Source: Neodiprion pinetum (taxonomy: Eukaryota > Arthropoda > Insecta > Hymenoptera > Diprionidae). Taken from it: a DNA stretch of 64,000 bases. The DNA lies in the NCBI RefSeq assembly GCF_021155775.2, contig NC_060237.1:13045832-13109831 (forward strand), given 5' to 3'. Position numbers and translations under genes: made by a program. Below are positions 11,209-21,960 of this stretch, piece after piece. The stretch's first letter is position 1; every line of letters begins with the position of its first letter. The notes under the pieces are model-generated. The model made no database searches, was not told where the DNA came from, and saw only the letters and a program-made list of their open reading frames with translations.

Positions 11209-11562
11209 TCACCATTTCTTCTCCTCACCTTTGACATATACATAGCATGCATATTTAAAAGCCTTTTTTACAATATTCTGCACCTCAGCATAAGGTTCGA
11301 TTTCCGCATTCAAAGGTATTCCATGAAAATTGTGCGTTAGCCAAGCGTTAGTAGCTTTGTGTTGAGCTGGTAGATCCGCCCAAGCGTACGGTGGTTCGAA
11401 GAGAATGCGGCTCAAACCCAATGAGTTTATGTTTATGATGCAAAGTTCCTTGGGTATAAATTTATCGTTGGGGCCAACGAAACTTTGAATGTCCATGATC
11501 ATCTCCATATTGCAAATTGGAACAGTGCTGTTTGTTACGCTCAAATTGCTCATCTGACACAC
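11209..11562 (-). CDS. Small conserved-looking ORF of the Polinton-type region, 117 aa, function unknown
   Basis: Open minus-strand frame with ATG at 11562. It contains MDIQSFVGPNDKFIPKELCI and, later, FEPPYAWADLPAQHKATNAW. I recognise this DxQ..F..PKEL..PP layout from short or composite uncharacterised proteins that recur in arthropod mobile DNA, but I cannot name a function. It lies on the same strand as polymerase copy B. It starts 6 bases after the stop of the next minus-strand ORF (11569-11862), so the two are arranged like a compact viral-type gene pair. It ends with a basic tail (KGEEKKW). An RNase H-like or exonuclease-like fold is possible, since an aspartate opens the first block, but that is a guess. 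Confidence 0.5.
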   Translation of the reverse strand: MCQMSNLSVTNSTVPICNMEMIMDIQSFVGPNDKFIPKELCIININSLGLSRILFEPPYAWADLPAQHKATNAWLTHNFHGIPLNAEIEPYAEVQNIVKKAFKYACYVYVKGEEKKW

Positions 11563-11568
11563 AAAAAT

Positions 11569-11862
11569 TCAAATTTTGTTGTATTCGCCTCCTTGATATT
11601 TCATTCGTAGAATGCCCTCGATTATTGTCTTTTGCATGGCGTTGAATTGCACCACATCATTTTCCATGAGGCTTACAATTCGTGGGGGTAAAAATATTTC
11701 AAATTGTTCATTGAGCGCGAGAAGAATACTCGTGCCGTACTGAGTATTTACGCGTCTCACCCCCGTCACGCTGTACTCCTCCCCAACCTCCAGATCTGAC
11801 ATTCTCGTGGGGGGTAGCGTTTCCAGGCGACAGACGAGGTTGATTTTATTCAGATCCATCAC
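11569..11862 (-). CDS. Small ORF, possibly an OB-fold single-strand DNA-binding-like protein, 97 aa
   Basis: ATG at 11862, with MMDLNKINLVCRLETLP at the start. The middle reads MSDLEVGEEYSVTGVRRVNT and then YGTSILLALN..FEIFLPPRIVSLM. This pattern (L..LEVG..Y.V...R.V.T.YG..I...L.......FLP.R) looks like small OB-fold proteins seen beside polymerase genes in arthropod mobile elements. A role in binding single-stranded DNA during element replication would fit, as an inference. It is open end to end, in the orientation of polymerase copy B, and 6 bases upstream of the 117-aa ORF. Confidence 0.5.
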   Translation of the reverse strand: MMDLNKINLVCRLETLPPTRMSDLEVGEEYSVTGVRRVNTQYGTSILLALNEQFEIFLPPRIVSLMENDVVQFNAMQKTIIEGILRMKYQGGEYNKI

Positions 11863-12004
11863 GTTCGATGTAGATTTTATAAATTTGACGTACTATGGAT
11901 ACTGAAGTTCACAATGGGAAAACTTTGAGAACAATATAACGTGTTGAATAAGCTCGCGATTTATATACCAACTAACCACACTCTCCCCCCTAATAAATTC
12001 TTGA

Positions 12005-12592
12005 AAGCGAAAGTTTACGAATCATCATCAACATTCCCGGCCTATCTAATTGCGGCATCACCATCCGGTCAATTAACACAAAAGAGTGTATTCGAAGTAT
12101 GTGAAAAATATTATTTTTCGCTCTGGGGAGTAAAACTATTAGCGTGAAAGTTTACGATTCGCCATCAACATTCCCGACCTATATAATTGTGGCGAACATC
12201 CCCAGCTTTACTTAAAATTAGGTGTAACTGTAATTCGAAATATATGTATATATATATATGTATACATATAACTACAATAAATTCTACTAATATTTTTCGA
12301 ATGTAAAATTTTCGCTCTGGGGGTAAACTATTAGCGTGAAAGTTTACGGATCGTCATCGGCATTCCCTGTCTATCTAATTGCGATGTCACCATCCGGTCG
12401 ATTAACGTAAAAGAATGTATTCGAAGTATGTGAAAAATATTATTTTTCGCCTGGGGCAAACTATTAGCGCGAAATCTAATTGCGATGTCGCCAACCGGTC
12501 AATTATCGTAAAAGAATGTATTCGAAGTACGTAGAAAATGTTATTTTTCGCCTGGGGCAAACTATTGGCGCGAAAGTTTACGGGTAACGGCG
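12005..12592. repeat. Degenerate tandem repeat, about four units with indels
   Basis: The phrase AGCGTGAAAGTTTACG recurs near 12006, 12141, 12333 and 12562. It is followed by CATTCCC..CCTATCTAATTGCG, CACCATCCGGTCAATTAAC, and GTATTCGAAGTATGTGAAAA. Unit length varies from about 100 to 190 bp because internal pieces are lost. A short (TA/TG)n run sits at 12240-12270. Confidence 0.7.
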
Positions 12593-12599
12593 AAAAATC

Positions 12600-12965
12600 A
12601 AAATGGCTATTCATCCGACCAAGAAATAAATCACATTATCAAACTGTTTGACGATAAAAATCAAAATGGCTGCTCATCCGGCTAAGCAAAAATCGAAATG
12701 GCTGCTCATCCGGCTAAGTGAAAATCAAAATGGCTGCCATCAAAATGGCCACTCGTCCGACTAAGCAAAAATCAAAATGGCCGTCATCAAAAAATCAAAA
12801 ATGGCCGCCATCAAAAAATAAAAAATGGCCGCCAATAAAAAATCAAAATGGCCGTCATCAAAAACCAAAAATGGCCGCCGTCAAAATGGCCGCCGTCGAA
12901 ATGACCGCCATTTTCGAAATGGCCGCCGTGGGCACGTCAGCCGGTTACGTCACATGGTTACGTTA
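12600..12965. repeat. Minisatellite of AAAATGGCCGCCATCA-like units
   Basis: More than a dozen short units of the form (A)AAATCAAAATGGCNGC follow each other; some carry CTCATCCGGCTAAGC. Each unit contains AAAATGGC, the reverse complement of GCCATTTT, the core bound by YY1/Pleiohomeotic proteins. The ends carry a GGTTACGT repeat (12942-12978). Translated frames (lysine/tryptophan/proline repeats) are not credible genes. Confidence 0.75.
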
Positions 12966-13394
12966 CCTGGTTACGTAATGGCTTGGTCTAGAACTGTCAT
13001 ATCTATACTACTCTTGTTGGTTTCAGGCGAGAGGTTTTGCTCTTTGGGAGTTTCGGTGGCACTTCCCGTCATATTTCCATTCTCCCCGTCCTTCTGTTCA
13101 TCTGTTGAGAAAAAAAGAGGGGGGCGGTAGAGATAACCTATCGGTTATTCATTGTCTCATTGACGCTGACAGGGCGATATATCCTCTAGTTGAAGATTAC
13201 GCAATTTTTTACCGTCATTTTCTCGGAAATTCGTGTGGAATTAATTGAGATGTGCAACCTAATCTCTAAAGTTCGTGTGGAACTTGTCGAGGTTTGTTCG
13301 GTCTTACTGAGAGAATTTCCTCCATGCCGATGTTCGAAAGAAAAAGAGATAGCAAGCAACGGGGGAGGGGGTGATGAATCTGTATAATTCTTAC

Positions 13395-13588
13395 CTGGGA
13401 GGGAATCTTGGTCGTTTTTTTTCTTTTGGCGGCGTGGGTTCACGCGCTGCCATGCTCCGCGTCAACTCGACAACAAGGCTAGTGAGGTTATCCAATTGCG
13501 CTTGCATATTTTGAAACCTCGTATCCTGACTCCTCCTCCTTTCATTAGATCTCGACCTCGACCACTCTCTTTTCTTTTCTTTCGGCAT
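13395..13588 (-). CDS. Orphan coding exon, basic/RS-rich with a coiled-coil-like segment, ending at a splice donor
   Basis: Minus-strand frame from ATG 13588: MPKEKKREWSRSRSNERRR, then a heptad-like stretch (QNMQAQLDNLTSLVVELTRS), then a proline/lysine-rich end. It runs into CCCAG|GTAAGA, a good 5' splice site, with the exon end at 13395. An ATG further upstream (13696) is also in frame, but that extension is serine/threonine-poor filler and less likely. The charge pattern followed by a short coiled coil resembles the first exon of gag-like retroelement proteins or of an SR-type nuclear protein; I cannot decide. No partner exon is recognisable at lower coordinates, where only repeats lie. Confidence 0.4.
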
Positions 13589-13904
13589 ATTTGCGTCCTC
13601 GGAATTCTTGTTAATTTGTTTATAATTTGAATTCTTCGTACTCTTACTCGTTGTTCGTGTCGCACAACAAAACGATATGAGGATAGAGGGCGCCACCCGA
13701 CAGCACCAGAGGCGTAGTCAGGGGTGCCCTCACACACACACAAAAAAAAAAACTCTGAAAACGGTGAAATTTGCCGCAACTGATGTTACTACAAGTAAAA
13801 TCATCGAGAACGAGACGCTTCATATAATTGCGATCGAACTTCACCCGCCTTCGGTGGGGTCGTTTGATCGATTAATTATATAATATTTACGTGTATGGTT
13901 TTGA

Positions 13905-14160
13905 GGAATTACAATTTTTTTGAATTCTCATATTTCTATAATTTATTATTATATTAATTTTTTATACTAATTCTTATATTGATTTTTATATTTCATTCTC
14001 ATATACATTCTTATATTTTATCCTTATATGAATTCTTACATCAATTTTTATATTTTATTCTTATACAAATTCTCATATCAATTCATATATCAATTCTTAT
14101 AGTTTATTCTTATATCAATTGTTATATTAAATGCTATGTTTGATTCTCATCTTTACTCTG
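13905..14160. repeat. AT-rich tandem repeat of ATTCTTATAT-like words
   Basis: Nearly all sequence is built from ATTCTTATAT, ATATCAATT and TTTTATATT words with changing spacing, ending where the transposase 3' flank begins. Confidence 0.65.
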
Positions 14161-14238
14161 CAGGAATACAGTGCATTCTTTTGGATGATAAAGATCGTAG
14201 AAACATTCGAAACATAGAAATTCTAAGCACTATGAGCA

Positions 14239-16902
14239 TCATGCAAAGGCAGGTTTGCCACAGTCACACTTTTTGGTGTGAATTTCATCCGGCAAAGAAA
14301 CTTCGCTGATATTGTTGAAGATTTCACTTGTAGGCAATAATTTTGAGGCAAGCTACGTATAACGGATCATTTTTGCGAAAACTGGCGCCTGCAATTGATT
14401 ATGAATCAATGCGTTTATTTTTATTGCGTCGCGTCTATCTGTGATAGCCCTTTGCTGTGCAATGAGCGTAGAGCAGTTCTGCAGTTTTCGGATGAAATTT
14501 TTTATTTGTCGGTAAAAGTATACGTCACAGGGTTGATATAGCGGCGTACACTTCGGAGGAATTACTTTCAACGAACAGCTTGGTATTCTATTTCTATCCA
14601 CAAATTCACCGTCGTATAACGAAGGCTCGCTCTGTCCATCCCACGAATCAACTATAAACAAGAATGGCTCCGTTTTGACATATGGTTGTATATGTTTTTC
14701 CAAGAACTGATCATATGTTAGATCATATGGCGGTTACATAAACGTTCAGATATTGTTCCATGAGTCAGTTTACCTTTTGTCGCTCTTTAGGACCAAATTT
14801 TCCGCTAACTTCTTGAAGGCAGATGAAGACTCTTGGCAGGAGTTTTCCGGAAAGTGCTAGACCGTATTGGGCAGTATATAAATGTGTCAAGTGATTTAAT
14901 TGGCTGACAGCAGCTTCCGCAACTTTTTCATCTCGGTGCGACAATGTTCTTTTACTACTGATGTGATATTCGCATCTGGTTTGATCCGTATTTATCGCAT
15001 AATCAGGGTCGAAGTACGGAATTACAGCAGCTGTCTGACGTTGAAACGTCTCTGCAGTTTGCAATAATTCTTCGAACGTACGCTTTTCCTTTTCGTTGAC
15101 ATATTTCCTAACATGTCGCTGCCGGATCCTATGCCTTGCCTTGAACTTATCACACCACGATTCTGAAGCTTCAAATTCAAAATCTGCGGATTGTAATGAA
15201 GCCGCTGCTACCATCGCCCACTGCCGCAACATTCTGGTTATAACCATACGCCCTTTATTTCTGACATCTTCAAAACGATCGTAGACCCACGAATCGATAA
15301 TTTGGTATTTGTCGTGCTTTATTCTACCCTTCTCTATTTGATTCTTTCATCACCACAGCTGTCTAGCACTTGTTAGTTTTCGCAAGGTTTTGGTTGCAAT
15401 CGTTTTGAATGTCCATTTTGGATGCAGTTTGGCAAGTCTTACTGCCTTTACCTGTATTCGAAAATGAAAGATGATTCTCTTTTCCAATGAATTTTTTCCC
15501 CAAAATTTTAACATTATATGAAATTTTCGTTGATACATTTTTTTTTAAATATATACATTAGGCTGATTCATAAAAAACGGCTAATCTTTTTTTTTCAAAA
15601 TCCTCACATAAAAACTTCCGAGAAGGTGTGAAAAGACGCCTGTAAAAAGCAGAGCCCTCAATATTATTATTAAGATGTCGCGCATCGGGAATTTCTATTT
15701 CCCGTTTAAATAACACAGGAATAAATTTTTTTAAATTTTGCAATTTCGTATTTTTGCAACGGCTCATTGAATTAGCGGACCAAAGCATATTTTTGTAGGA
15801 AATTTGACGCTCTACAAAAAAAGTTCTTACAAAGTTTTCTTTAGTCACACTCCTTCAAAAGTTATTCGAGGTCAAAGTTGAACTTACAAAAAAATTCAAT
15901 GTTTTTTTTTTTCGATGATACTATGAATCTTTTCTCATTATTTTGTTATGAAGAGGATAGATTTCGGAACAATTACATTTTTAAATAGTCAAGTGCATCA
16001 GTTATGGATTCTCCATGACAACATGTTTATTATTTAACATCGCATTTTTGTGAGGTAACTTTATATTGACTCGATGGGAAAATTATTGATCGAAAAAGCC
16101 CAATTAGAGTAAGATATATTTATTAAATATATCTTTATAACAAAATAATGAGAAAAGATTCATAGTATCATCGAAAAAAAAAAAAACATTGAATTTTTTT
16201 GTAAGTTCAACTTTGACCTCGAATTGAAGGAGTGTGACTATCGAAAACTTTATAAGGACTTTTTTTGTAGAGCGTCAAATTTCCTACAAAAATATGCTTT
16301 GGTCCGCTATTTCAATGAGCCGTTGCAAAAATACGAAATTGCAAAATTTAAAAAAATTTATTCCTATGTTATTTAAACGGGAAATAGAAATTCCCGATGC
16401 GCGACCTCTTAATAATAATATTGAGGGCTCTGCTTTTTACAGGCGTCTTTTCACACCTTCTCGGAAGTTTTTATGTGAAAATTTTGAAAAAAAAAATTAG
16501 CCGTTTTTTTTGAATCAGCCCAATATACATTTCAATTTACCTTCGTTTCTGGTGGAACTGGATCGCTTTCTAGATTATTATCACTTTTCCGTGTGAAGTG
16601 GAAAGCTTTTCTTTGACGATTGTATGTGCAGTATACCCTTCACCGACTTCCCCTACAGTGTCCACTACAGTTTCCTCTGCAGTCAAGAGTTCTGTTTCTT
16701 CAGTAACCTCTTCGCCGTTTATTAGATCGATGATTTTTTCCGCCATTTCACTACCCAAGATTTTTGATCGGTTGGATTTGATTGTTGGTGTTTTAATAAT
16801 GACATTTAATTTCTCTAACAGTTTCATGCAATAGTACGCTGCGGATATTATTTCTCCTTTGATTCCATGGCTCGTAATTTCACAATCGTTCACAATATCC
16901 AC
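14239..16902 (-). pseudogene. pogo/Tc5-like (CENP-B-type) DNA transposase, broken, with one intron
   Basis: DDE transposase of the pogo/CENP-B group. Minus-strand order: an N-terminal exon (16541-16902) ending PPETK|GTAAAT; an intron (15452-16540) that holds a hAT-like foldback; then VKAVRLAKLHPKWTFKTIAT, a helix-turn-helix block ending SWVYDRFEDVRNKGRMVITRM, split here as SWVYDRFEDV and RNKGRMVITRM; and SWCDKFKARHRIRQRHVRKYV (CENP-B-type DNA binding) near 15130. The catalytic domain has YAINTDQ near 15000 (first Asp), FLFIVDSWDGQ near 14650 (second Asp) and PPKCTPLYQPCD near 14540. The C-terminus KCDCGKPAFA ends at TGA 14239-14241. Lesions: two adjacent stops near 15352, stops and frame changes near 14703-14765, a TAG near 14350, and a frameshift at the exon 1 end. 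Family is clear from motifs; the element ends were not found. Confidence 0.8.
15559..16522. mobile_element. hAT-like foldback element, 964 bp, in the transposase intron, 8-bp target duplication
   Basis: The ends are TAGGCTGATTCA and TGAATCAGCCCA, inverted repeats with one mismatch. The flanking ATATACAT at 15551-15558 and 16523-16530 is a perfect 8-bp target duplication, as made by hAT transposases. Arms of about 390 bp (15559-15950 and 16138-16522) are near-identical inverted copies around a central loop of about 190 bp. Frames in each arm translate to the same peptide, a palindrome effect and not a gene. It sits inside the intron of the pogo-like transposase. A related stretch (AGAAATTTGACGCTCTACAA) occurs near 20480. 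Confidence 0.85.
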
Positions 16903-17354
16903 AGATTCTCCTGTAATATACTCGTCCTGAAGATCGGTTTGCGAGGTCCCTGCTACGGGCTTTGAGATCTAACTCGGAAATGATGTGTTTCCCCTATTGA
17001 TTCCCTTGAGGACACAAAACCAGCTAGGCAAGTCAGGATCGGTTGAATAAAAGACCATCCGTGCAGTCTGCAAGTATAGAGGGGTATACTTGCTAGCTGA
17101 CCGAACCCCGATTCTCGGGAAAGAGTACGCAACCCACCAATATTATTAACAAGACACGCTACAGGAATTTCACCGGGAACAATTTCGAAGAATTTTCTCA
17201 TTTTATTTGTTTATTTTTTTTTTTTTTAAATTCATTTACGAGACACAAAATTCATCGACGAATAGACAGCATTATTTCAACACACATTGACAAGAAAGAT
17301 TCGTAAAGTAATCTTCTACGGACACGGGTAGTTGAAAAAGAAAAAAACAATAAG

Positions 17355-17442
17355 AAAAAAAAACGAGCACATCGTGTTTCGAACACGGGGTGCAAGAGCT
17401 TGGGGTCGGTACGCTAGCCGCTGCGCCAGCGCTTTGGTTGAA
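17355..17442 (-). repeat. tRNA-derived SINE head or tRNA pseudogene
   Basis: On the minus strand, TGGCGCAGCGG fits the internal A box (TGGCNNAGTGG) near 17432. About 45 bases on, GTGTTCGAAACAC resembles a B box (GGTTCGANNCC). It then runs into a long T-rich tract (17341-17370 read in reverse). Cloverleaf pairing is incomplete by eye, so a SINE head is more likely than a working tRNA. Confidence 0.45.
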
Positions 17443-17654
17443 ACTGAGGTGCGCTGAAAGGTAGGTACGGTTCGTCGAAAACTTTGACCGTCATTTTCTC
17501 GGATACGGTTGCGTTTCTACGGATAAACCGAAACACGTGTCCGATGATTTTGATCCCTTTTCCACTAAGCAAAGTTTCGAGGAAATCGGAGGATTCCACT
17601 TAATACGTTCCCTTCGTTAGAAAGTTTTCAGTAAAGAATAGAGTTCACGAGAGA

Positions 17655-18415
17655 ACGGGATGTCTAGGCAGATAAGAAATGCAGCGTAAAGCTTAGTATA
17701 AAAATTTAAACCGTGAAAATCAAACAGAAGTACAACCTTTCATTTTGTTTAAATTTATTTTCACCGTTAGTTTTGACAATTTATCTCATCTGAGCGCAGA
17801 ACGTGACACTGGACATTTTTTGTTTTTTTTTGTTTTGAACAATTTACTTTGATTAAAATTTATTTTGATTGACCTTCCAAAAACTATACAACGTGTCGGT
17901 TTCTCTGTCCTACACTGTTTGTATACCAGAATTTCACCTTGCGTAGTAAAATCAGGCAGCCAAGGTAATCCCTTATCTGCAGGATAAAAATTGTATAGGG
18001 GTCATCAACCCGAGACTGAAAGTAGAGAGGCGACTTTGTTCATACCCAGTTCGCGAACAGAAGGAAGCACAGGCTAACCCGTGTCTCTGAACAGACGACA
18101 TACTCCTCGATCTATTGTCTCCGTATAAGTTGCACAAACATGACTGCTATGTACATACGTAAGGGCGCATAAGAGAGAGGAGATTGTTCATAAATCAAGG
18201 TGGCTTTGGAATTACCTAAGTCCACATAGCTAGATGATTCAGGGTGTTTTTGAGTCGGAAGAACTGATCTTTCTTTTTGCTCGTCAGAGGAGGTCCTTTA
18301 AATTATCGACCTCTACCTTAAATTCAGTATTCAGGACACAGAGCCACGCAATAACGGGGTTTTCTCATAGGCTCTAGCCTCGAGGAAAACCGCATACGTT
18401 ACAATACGTCTATAC
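17655..18415 (+). repeat. Dispersed 0.76-kb repeat, copy 1
   Basis: It shares, in the same order, the blocks CGGGATGTC, TTTCACCGTTAG, TTTCTCTGTCCTAC, AATTTCACCTTGC, GGCAGCCAAGG, GGGTCATCAACCC, GGCGACT, GAATCACC-type and GGGGTTTTC with 34720-35460 and with the reverse of 47450-48217. No long reading frame is common to the copies. Class unknown. It could be a non-autonomous retroelement or a structured RNA source. Confidence 0.65.
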
Positions 18416-18867
18416 TACTTCTGATGAAATATTGCATTATATAATACATATTATTGGAGCAAGTGCCCTGTTATTGAATGTACAAAATAAAATCACAAAA
18501 TTATGTAAAATTGCGTCGACTATACAACCTTCGACACCGATGATCCACACCTATTTCTAGATAATACACGATGGTTACGAGGTGTGACGTTCAGATATGC
18601 CGACGATTCAGTCATATAATCTGAAAAAATAAATTTAATTGTTACAAATGTTTCAAAATAGTATTTCATTTGTAATAGAATGTTGAAATGAAGACCATGT
18701 ATATACAATTGCAGTATTTCATGTAAAATTCAATAGCCAAATTCGCTGCCTCCAGATCGTAATTTATTGAATGATTAACTCCAAGTTGTTAACCTGGTTA
18801 ATCGGTACATTCAATAGACAGATACAAAATGTGGCACAAGCGTGCAAGATTATTCCTTCACCTTGGA

Positions 18868-19290
18868 TATACTCTGTACGGGGTAAAACTAAATTTTGTG
18901 TCACGGCTCAGTCAGGTGATTCTTCAGCTCGTGCAACATTGACCTTGACCCTGAAATTGAAGGAGGAAATTCTCGACATCAAGATAAATGAAACTTTCCA
19001 AGGGACCATGGGTGGCAAATGAATTCTTGGTCCATGTTTTTTGTCAATTCCATAATTCCTTTTTTTGGTCTAAGGGGTTCATTTGCGATTCATGGTTCCT
19101 CGAAGAGTTTTGTTTCTCTCGTTGATGGAATTTTTCTAGTTTCAAAAAATTCGACCTTGAGTTATAACTAGGCCAAGATTAATGTTGCCTGGGAATATTT
19201 TGGAAAATTTTCATCTATCTCAAGCTGAAGAATCACCTGGTAAAGCAGTGACTCAATATAACATTTGGTTTTACCTAGTGAAAGTATAAA
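18868..19290. repeat. Short foldback/MITE-like inverted repeat
   Basis: GGTAAAACTAAATTTTGTGTCAC..CAGGTGATTCTTCAGCT on the left (about 18882-18932) pairs with AGCTGAAGAATCACCTGG..GTGACTCAATATAACATTTGGTTTTACC on the right (about 19222-19275); both are given here in pieces. The ends are ATATACTCTGTA and a similar reversed TATACTTTCACTA. No target duplication was identified. Confidence 0.5.
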
Positions 19291-19469
19291 TCTTTTTACT
19301 TTTCTGAGAAACGTTATTCTCGCTATTAGCGACACTTGCATTGTATGGGCCGAGTTTGGTTAATTATGAGTAATATAATTGAATAATACCTTTTTTTATG
19401 ATTCTGAATTGGTTTCCATGAGACTGGTAGCTAATCAACTATCTAAGAGTGAACAAAACAAAATCATAT

Positions 19470-19665
19470 CTTTGATTGTAGTTCAACTATATCTTGTATC
19501 GAATTTTGGTTCAAGGTATTGTATCTCAGAATGCGGTTTAACAAACATTGTATCTCTATATCAAAGACATAAGATATGCGATGTTGCTTAACCAAATTTT
19601 AAAATGTACGATTTCATTGAGCCAAAATCAGACACAAGATAGAGTTGAACCAAATTATGAGATTC
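19470..19665. repeat. Small inverted repeat
   Basis: GTTCAACTATATCTTGTATC and TTTTGGTTC near 19480-19515 pair imperfectly with GAGCCAAAA and ACAAGATAGAGTTGAACC near 19618-19652. Nothing coding is recognised in 19290-20630. Confidence 0.4.
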
Positions 19666-20635
19666 GCTGTTTTCCTGCACAGTTGTCGACGTTTGACTTG
19701 AAATATCCACTCTACTTTGATATTGTAACGTTTGTCGAACGTCACGAAATAAATATGGGTTCGTGAACTTGATTAGCGAATCAATGAAAGACGGAAATTG
19801 AATATTGAGTAAATGGTTTAATAGCAGGTAAGCGTTTCCAGTTTAACGTCAGAAACAAGACAGTTTTTACAATAATATCGGTTGTCGCAGCAGCCTTATT
19901 CATTTTATGACATATGACGTCTTGCATGTCTTTTATCTGCGATGACTACTAGATCAGTTGAAAAGAAAGTAAAATGGGTGATTTTACCCTTGGTAATAAT
20001 ATCAATTTAATCTGTAGTCAGACTTTTAGGTCGATAGTAAATTTCAAAAATCACTTGGTCAATTGTAATGTTACCCTCTATCCCTGGAGTATTTGATGAA
20101 TTCTTCACGTTTAGTTGTACTCTATCCATTTCGAGCATGTCCGGATGTGACTATTGCTATACACAACTTGATATTGGAGAAGTATCTGAAATTTTGATAT
20201 TAATTAGGCATGGAAAAAATATAGGTCATATTAGGATGTTCCAAGAAAAAAAAAATTTTTTTGTTCTCTGAACGCTTCTCAAATTTTTTAAAAAGTACCT
20301 CAAACTATGTCAGCCAAATATCTCACCCAAATATGAGCTCGTAATGTTAATATTTGGAGGTGTCTATTTGATTTCTCCCGTTTCCTATGCAAATAACACG
20401 TGGATCCGAGAATTTGTGGATTATTTTTTCTGGTAAACGGCTTAATCTACATACGATCTAAATGTAGCGTCTTGTAAGAAATTTGACGCTCTACAAAAAA
20501 GCACAGATATATAATTTTTTCTGAATTCAACGGTTCAAGGGACATTAGCCTGTAAACATCAAGTCCTATAGAATTTTGTCATTTTTCTAAAATTTCGAGA
20601 CATTTCTGCTGTGTGCTTTTTTGTGTAGTGTTACG

Positions 20636-20880
20636 CCCCGACGTACTGCCTTGGCGTACCTTTTTAAAAATTTCATTTTGTTTCATTTCTTCAATTTCTT
20701 CAATTATTTCATCACAATCTCATATTCTAATAAGGTCACGTACAGTCCTCGGCATCCGCTGAAATTGTATCTTATTTGCTGACACCAGGAACTGCGCTAT
20801 AGAATTGCTGAGCTAGTAACAGTGGCGCTCAGCCCGGGAATATCTCTCTTTTTAAGTCAAAATTATCATCAATAATTATA
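20636..20880 (+). mobile_element. LTR end fragment related to the solo LTR at 2903-4736
   Basis: It begins TGTTACGCCCCGACGTAC and continues with TTGGCGTA, CTTTTTAAAA, ATCTCATATTCTAATAA, GCGCTCAGCC and AATATC..CTCTTTTTAA. This matches the reverse complement of about 4435-4736 with many substitutions. It is cut off near 20885, where a large foldback begins. Confidence 0.6.
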
Positions 20881-21576
20881 GACCAGGCAATAGAGATTTT
20901 TTCCGGCGAAAAATTTGAGCAGGATACCGCAAGTGCCATCGCACAAAAGACAGTCCGTAGATGTATAGTGTTATGTTTTTGACTCGCAAATATGGGCGGT
21001 TAATTTGTTATAAACAAAAAACATAAAAAAAACGCTTTTTTCCGTTTTTCGCTTGTAAAAGCTGAACCGATGGAGCAATCTTAGTGCTCTGAACAGACGA
21101 ATTGTAGAGAATAAAAAGACAAAAAAAATTAGCCTTATGCAGTATCGATCAGATTAATATTAACGGAGAAAATTTGATAAAACCGAAAAAATCTGCGTAT
21201 TTTTTTAAATTCAGAACTTCGCCATTTCCAAAGTTGTAGTAAATTATATAATTAAAAGTAGTGATTTACGGGTACTTTACGTGTGCACAATCCAGGTGCT
21301 GTCGGATAATTAGTTTTTGCGTAATTGCGATTTTAATTTGTTCATGAAGTATCTTGCAGAGCGGCTGGATGCTCTGGTAGTGGTCCGATTTTCATTTCGG
21401 AAACGGATTTCGAAAGTAGAAGTATATCACTACAAAACGTCTATCCTGATTTTTCGTTAAAATGCTGCGAAATGGGTGAAAAATGCCCGTAAACATGACC
21501 AAAAACGGCAAAGAGCGCGAAAGCGGTCGAGTTGTGGTGGTACAAGGCAGACGCGGGGCGGTGAGTATATATGTAT

Positions 21577-21960
21577 AGTAGTACAAGCACGCGGCGCACA
21601 AATATGAATCTTCACATCTGATTATCTTAGCAAATACTGGAGCGATTTTGACGTTTTTCTTTTGATTTTGTGGTAAATTAACCCGCTAAAACCGATTCTT
21701 CACTCGGTTCGCTTTAATATTCAGCGAAAATGCTACTTCTAGCAATATATTCTTATATTGATATGTAATTAGGAAGTAGAAGTGAAATTGAAATATAAAC
21801 TGCCAGGAAACTTATTTATTGAAGTCTTTTTTTTTTTCTTATTACAATTATTCTATAAGTGGTCATAAAAATATGAAAATCGCTACAGTAGTTGCTGAGA
21901 TAATCGGATGTGAAGATTCGTATTTGTGCGCCGCGCGTTTGTACTACTATACAATTAGGG
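21577..21960. mobile_element. Nested foldback inserted in the left arm of the 20.9-23.7 kb element
   Basis: Left end GTAGTACAAGCACGCGGCGC and right end GCGCCGCGCGTTTGTACTAC are inverted repeats, continued inward by GAATCTTCACATCTGATTATC and its near complement. The matching place in the right arm (near 23030-23045) lacks it. Confidence 0.6.

Noticed and set aside
12718..13130. Lysine/tryptophan repeat ORF
   Set aside because: Reads through the AAAATGGC minisatellite; no start context or homology.
15558..16500. Two near-identical 90-residue peptides on opposite strands
   Set aside because: They are the two arms of the hAT-like foldback; the identity comes from the palindrome, not from protein selection.
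17355..17442. A functional tRNA gene
   Set aside because: A and B boxes are recognisable but the acceptor and anticodon stems do not pair well by eye; a SINE or pseudogene fits better.
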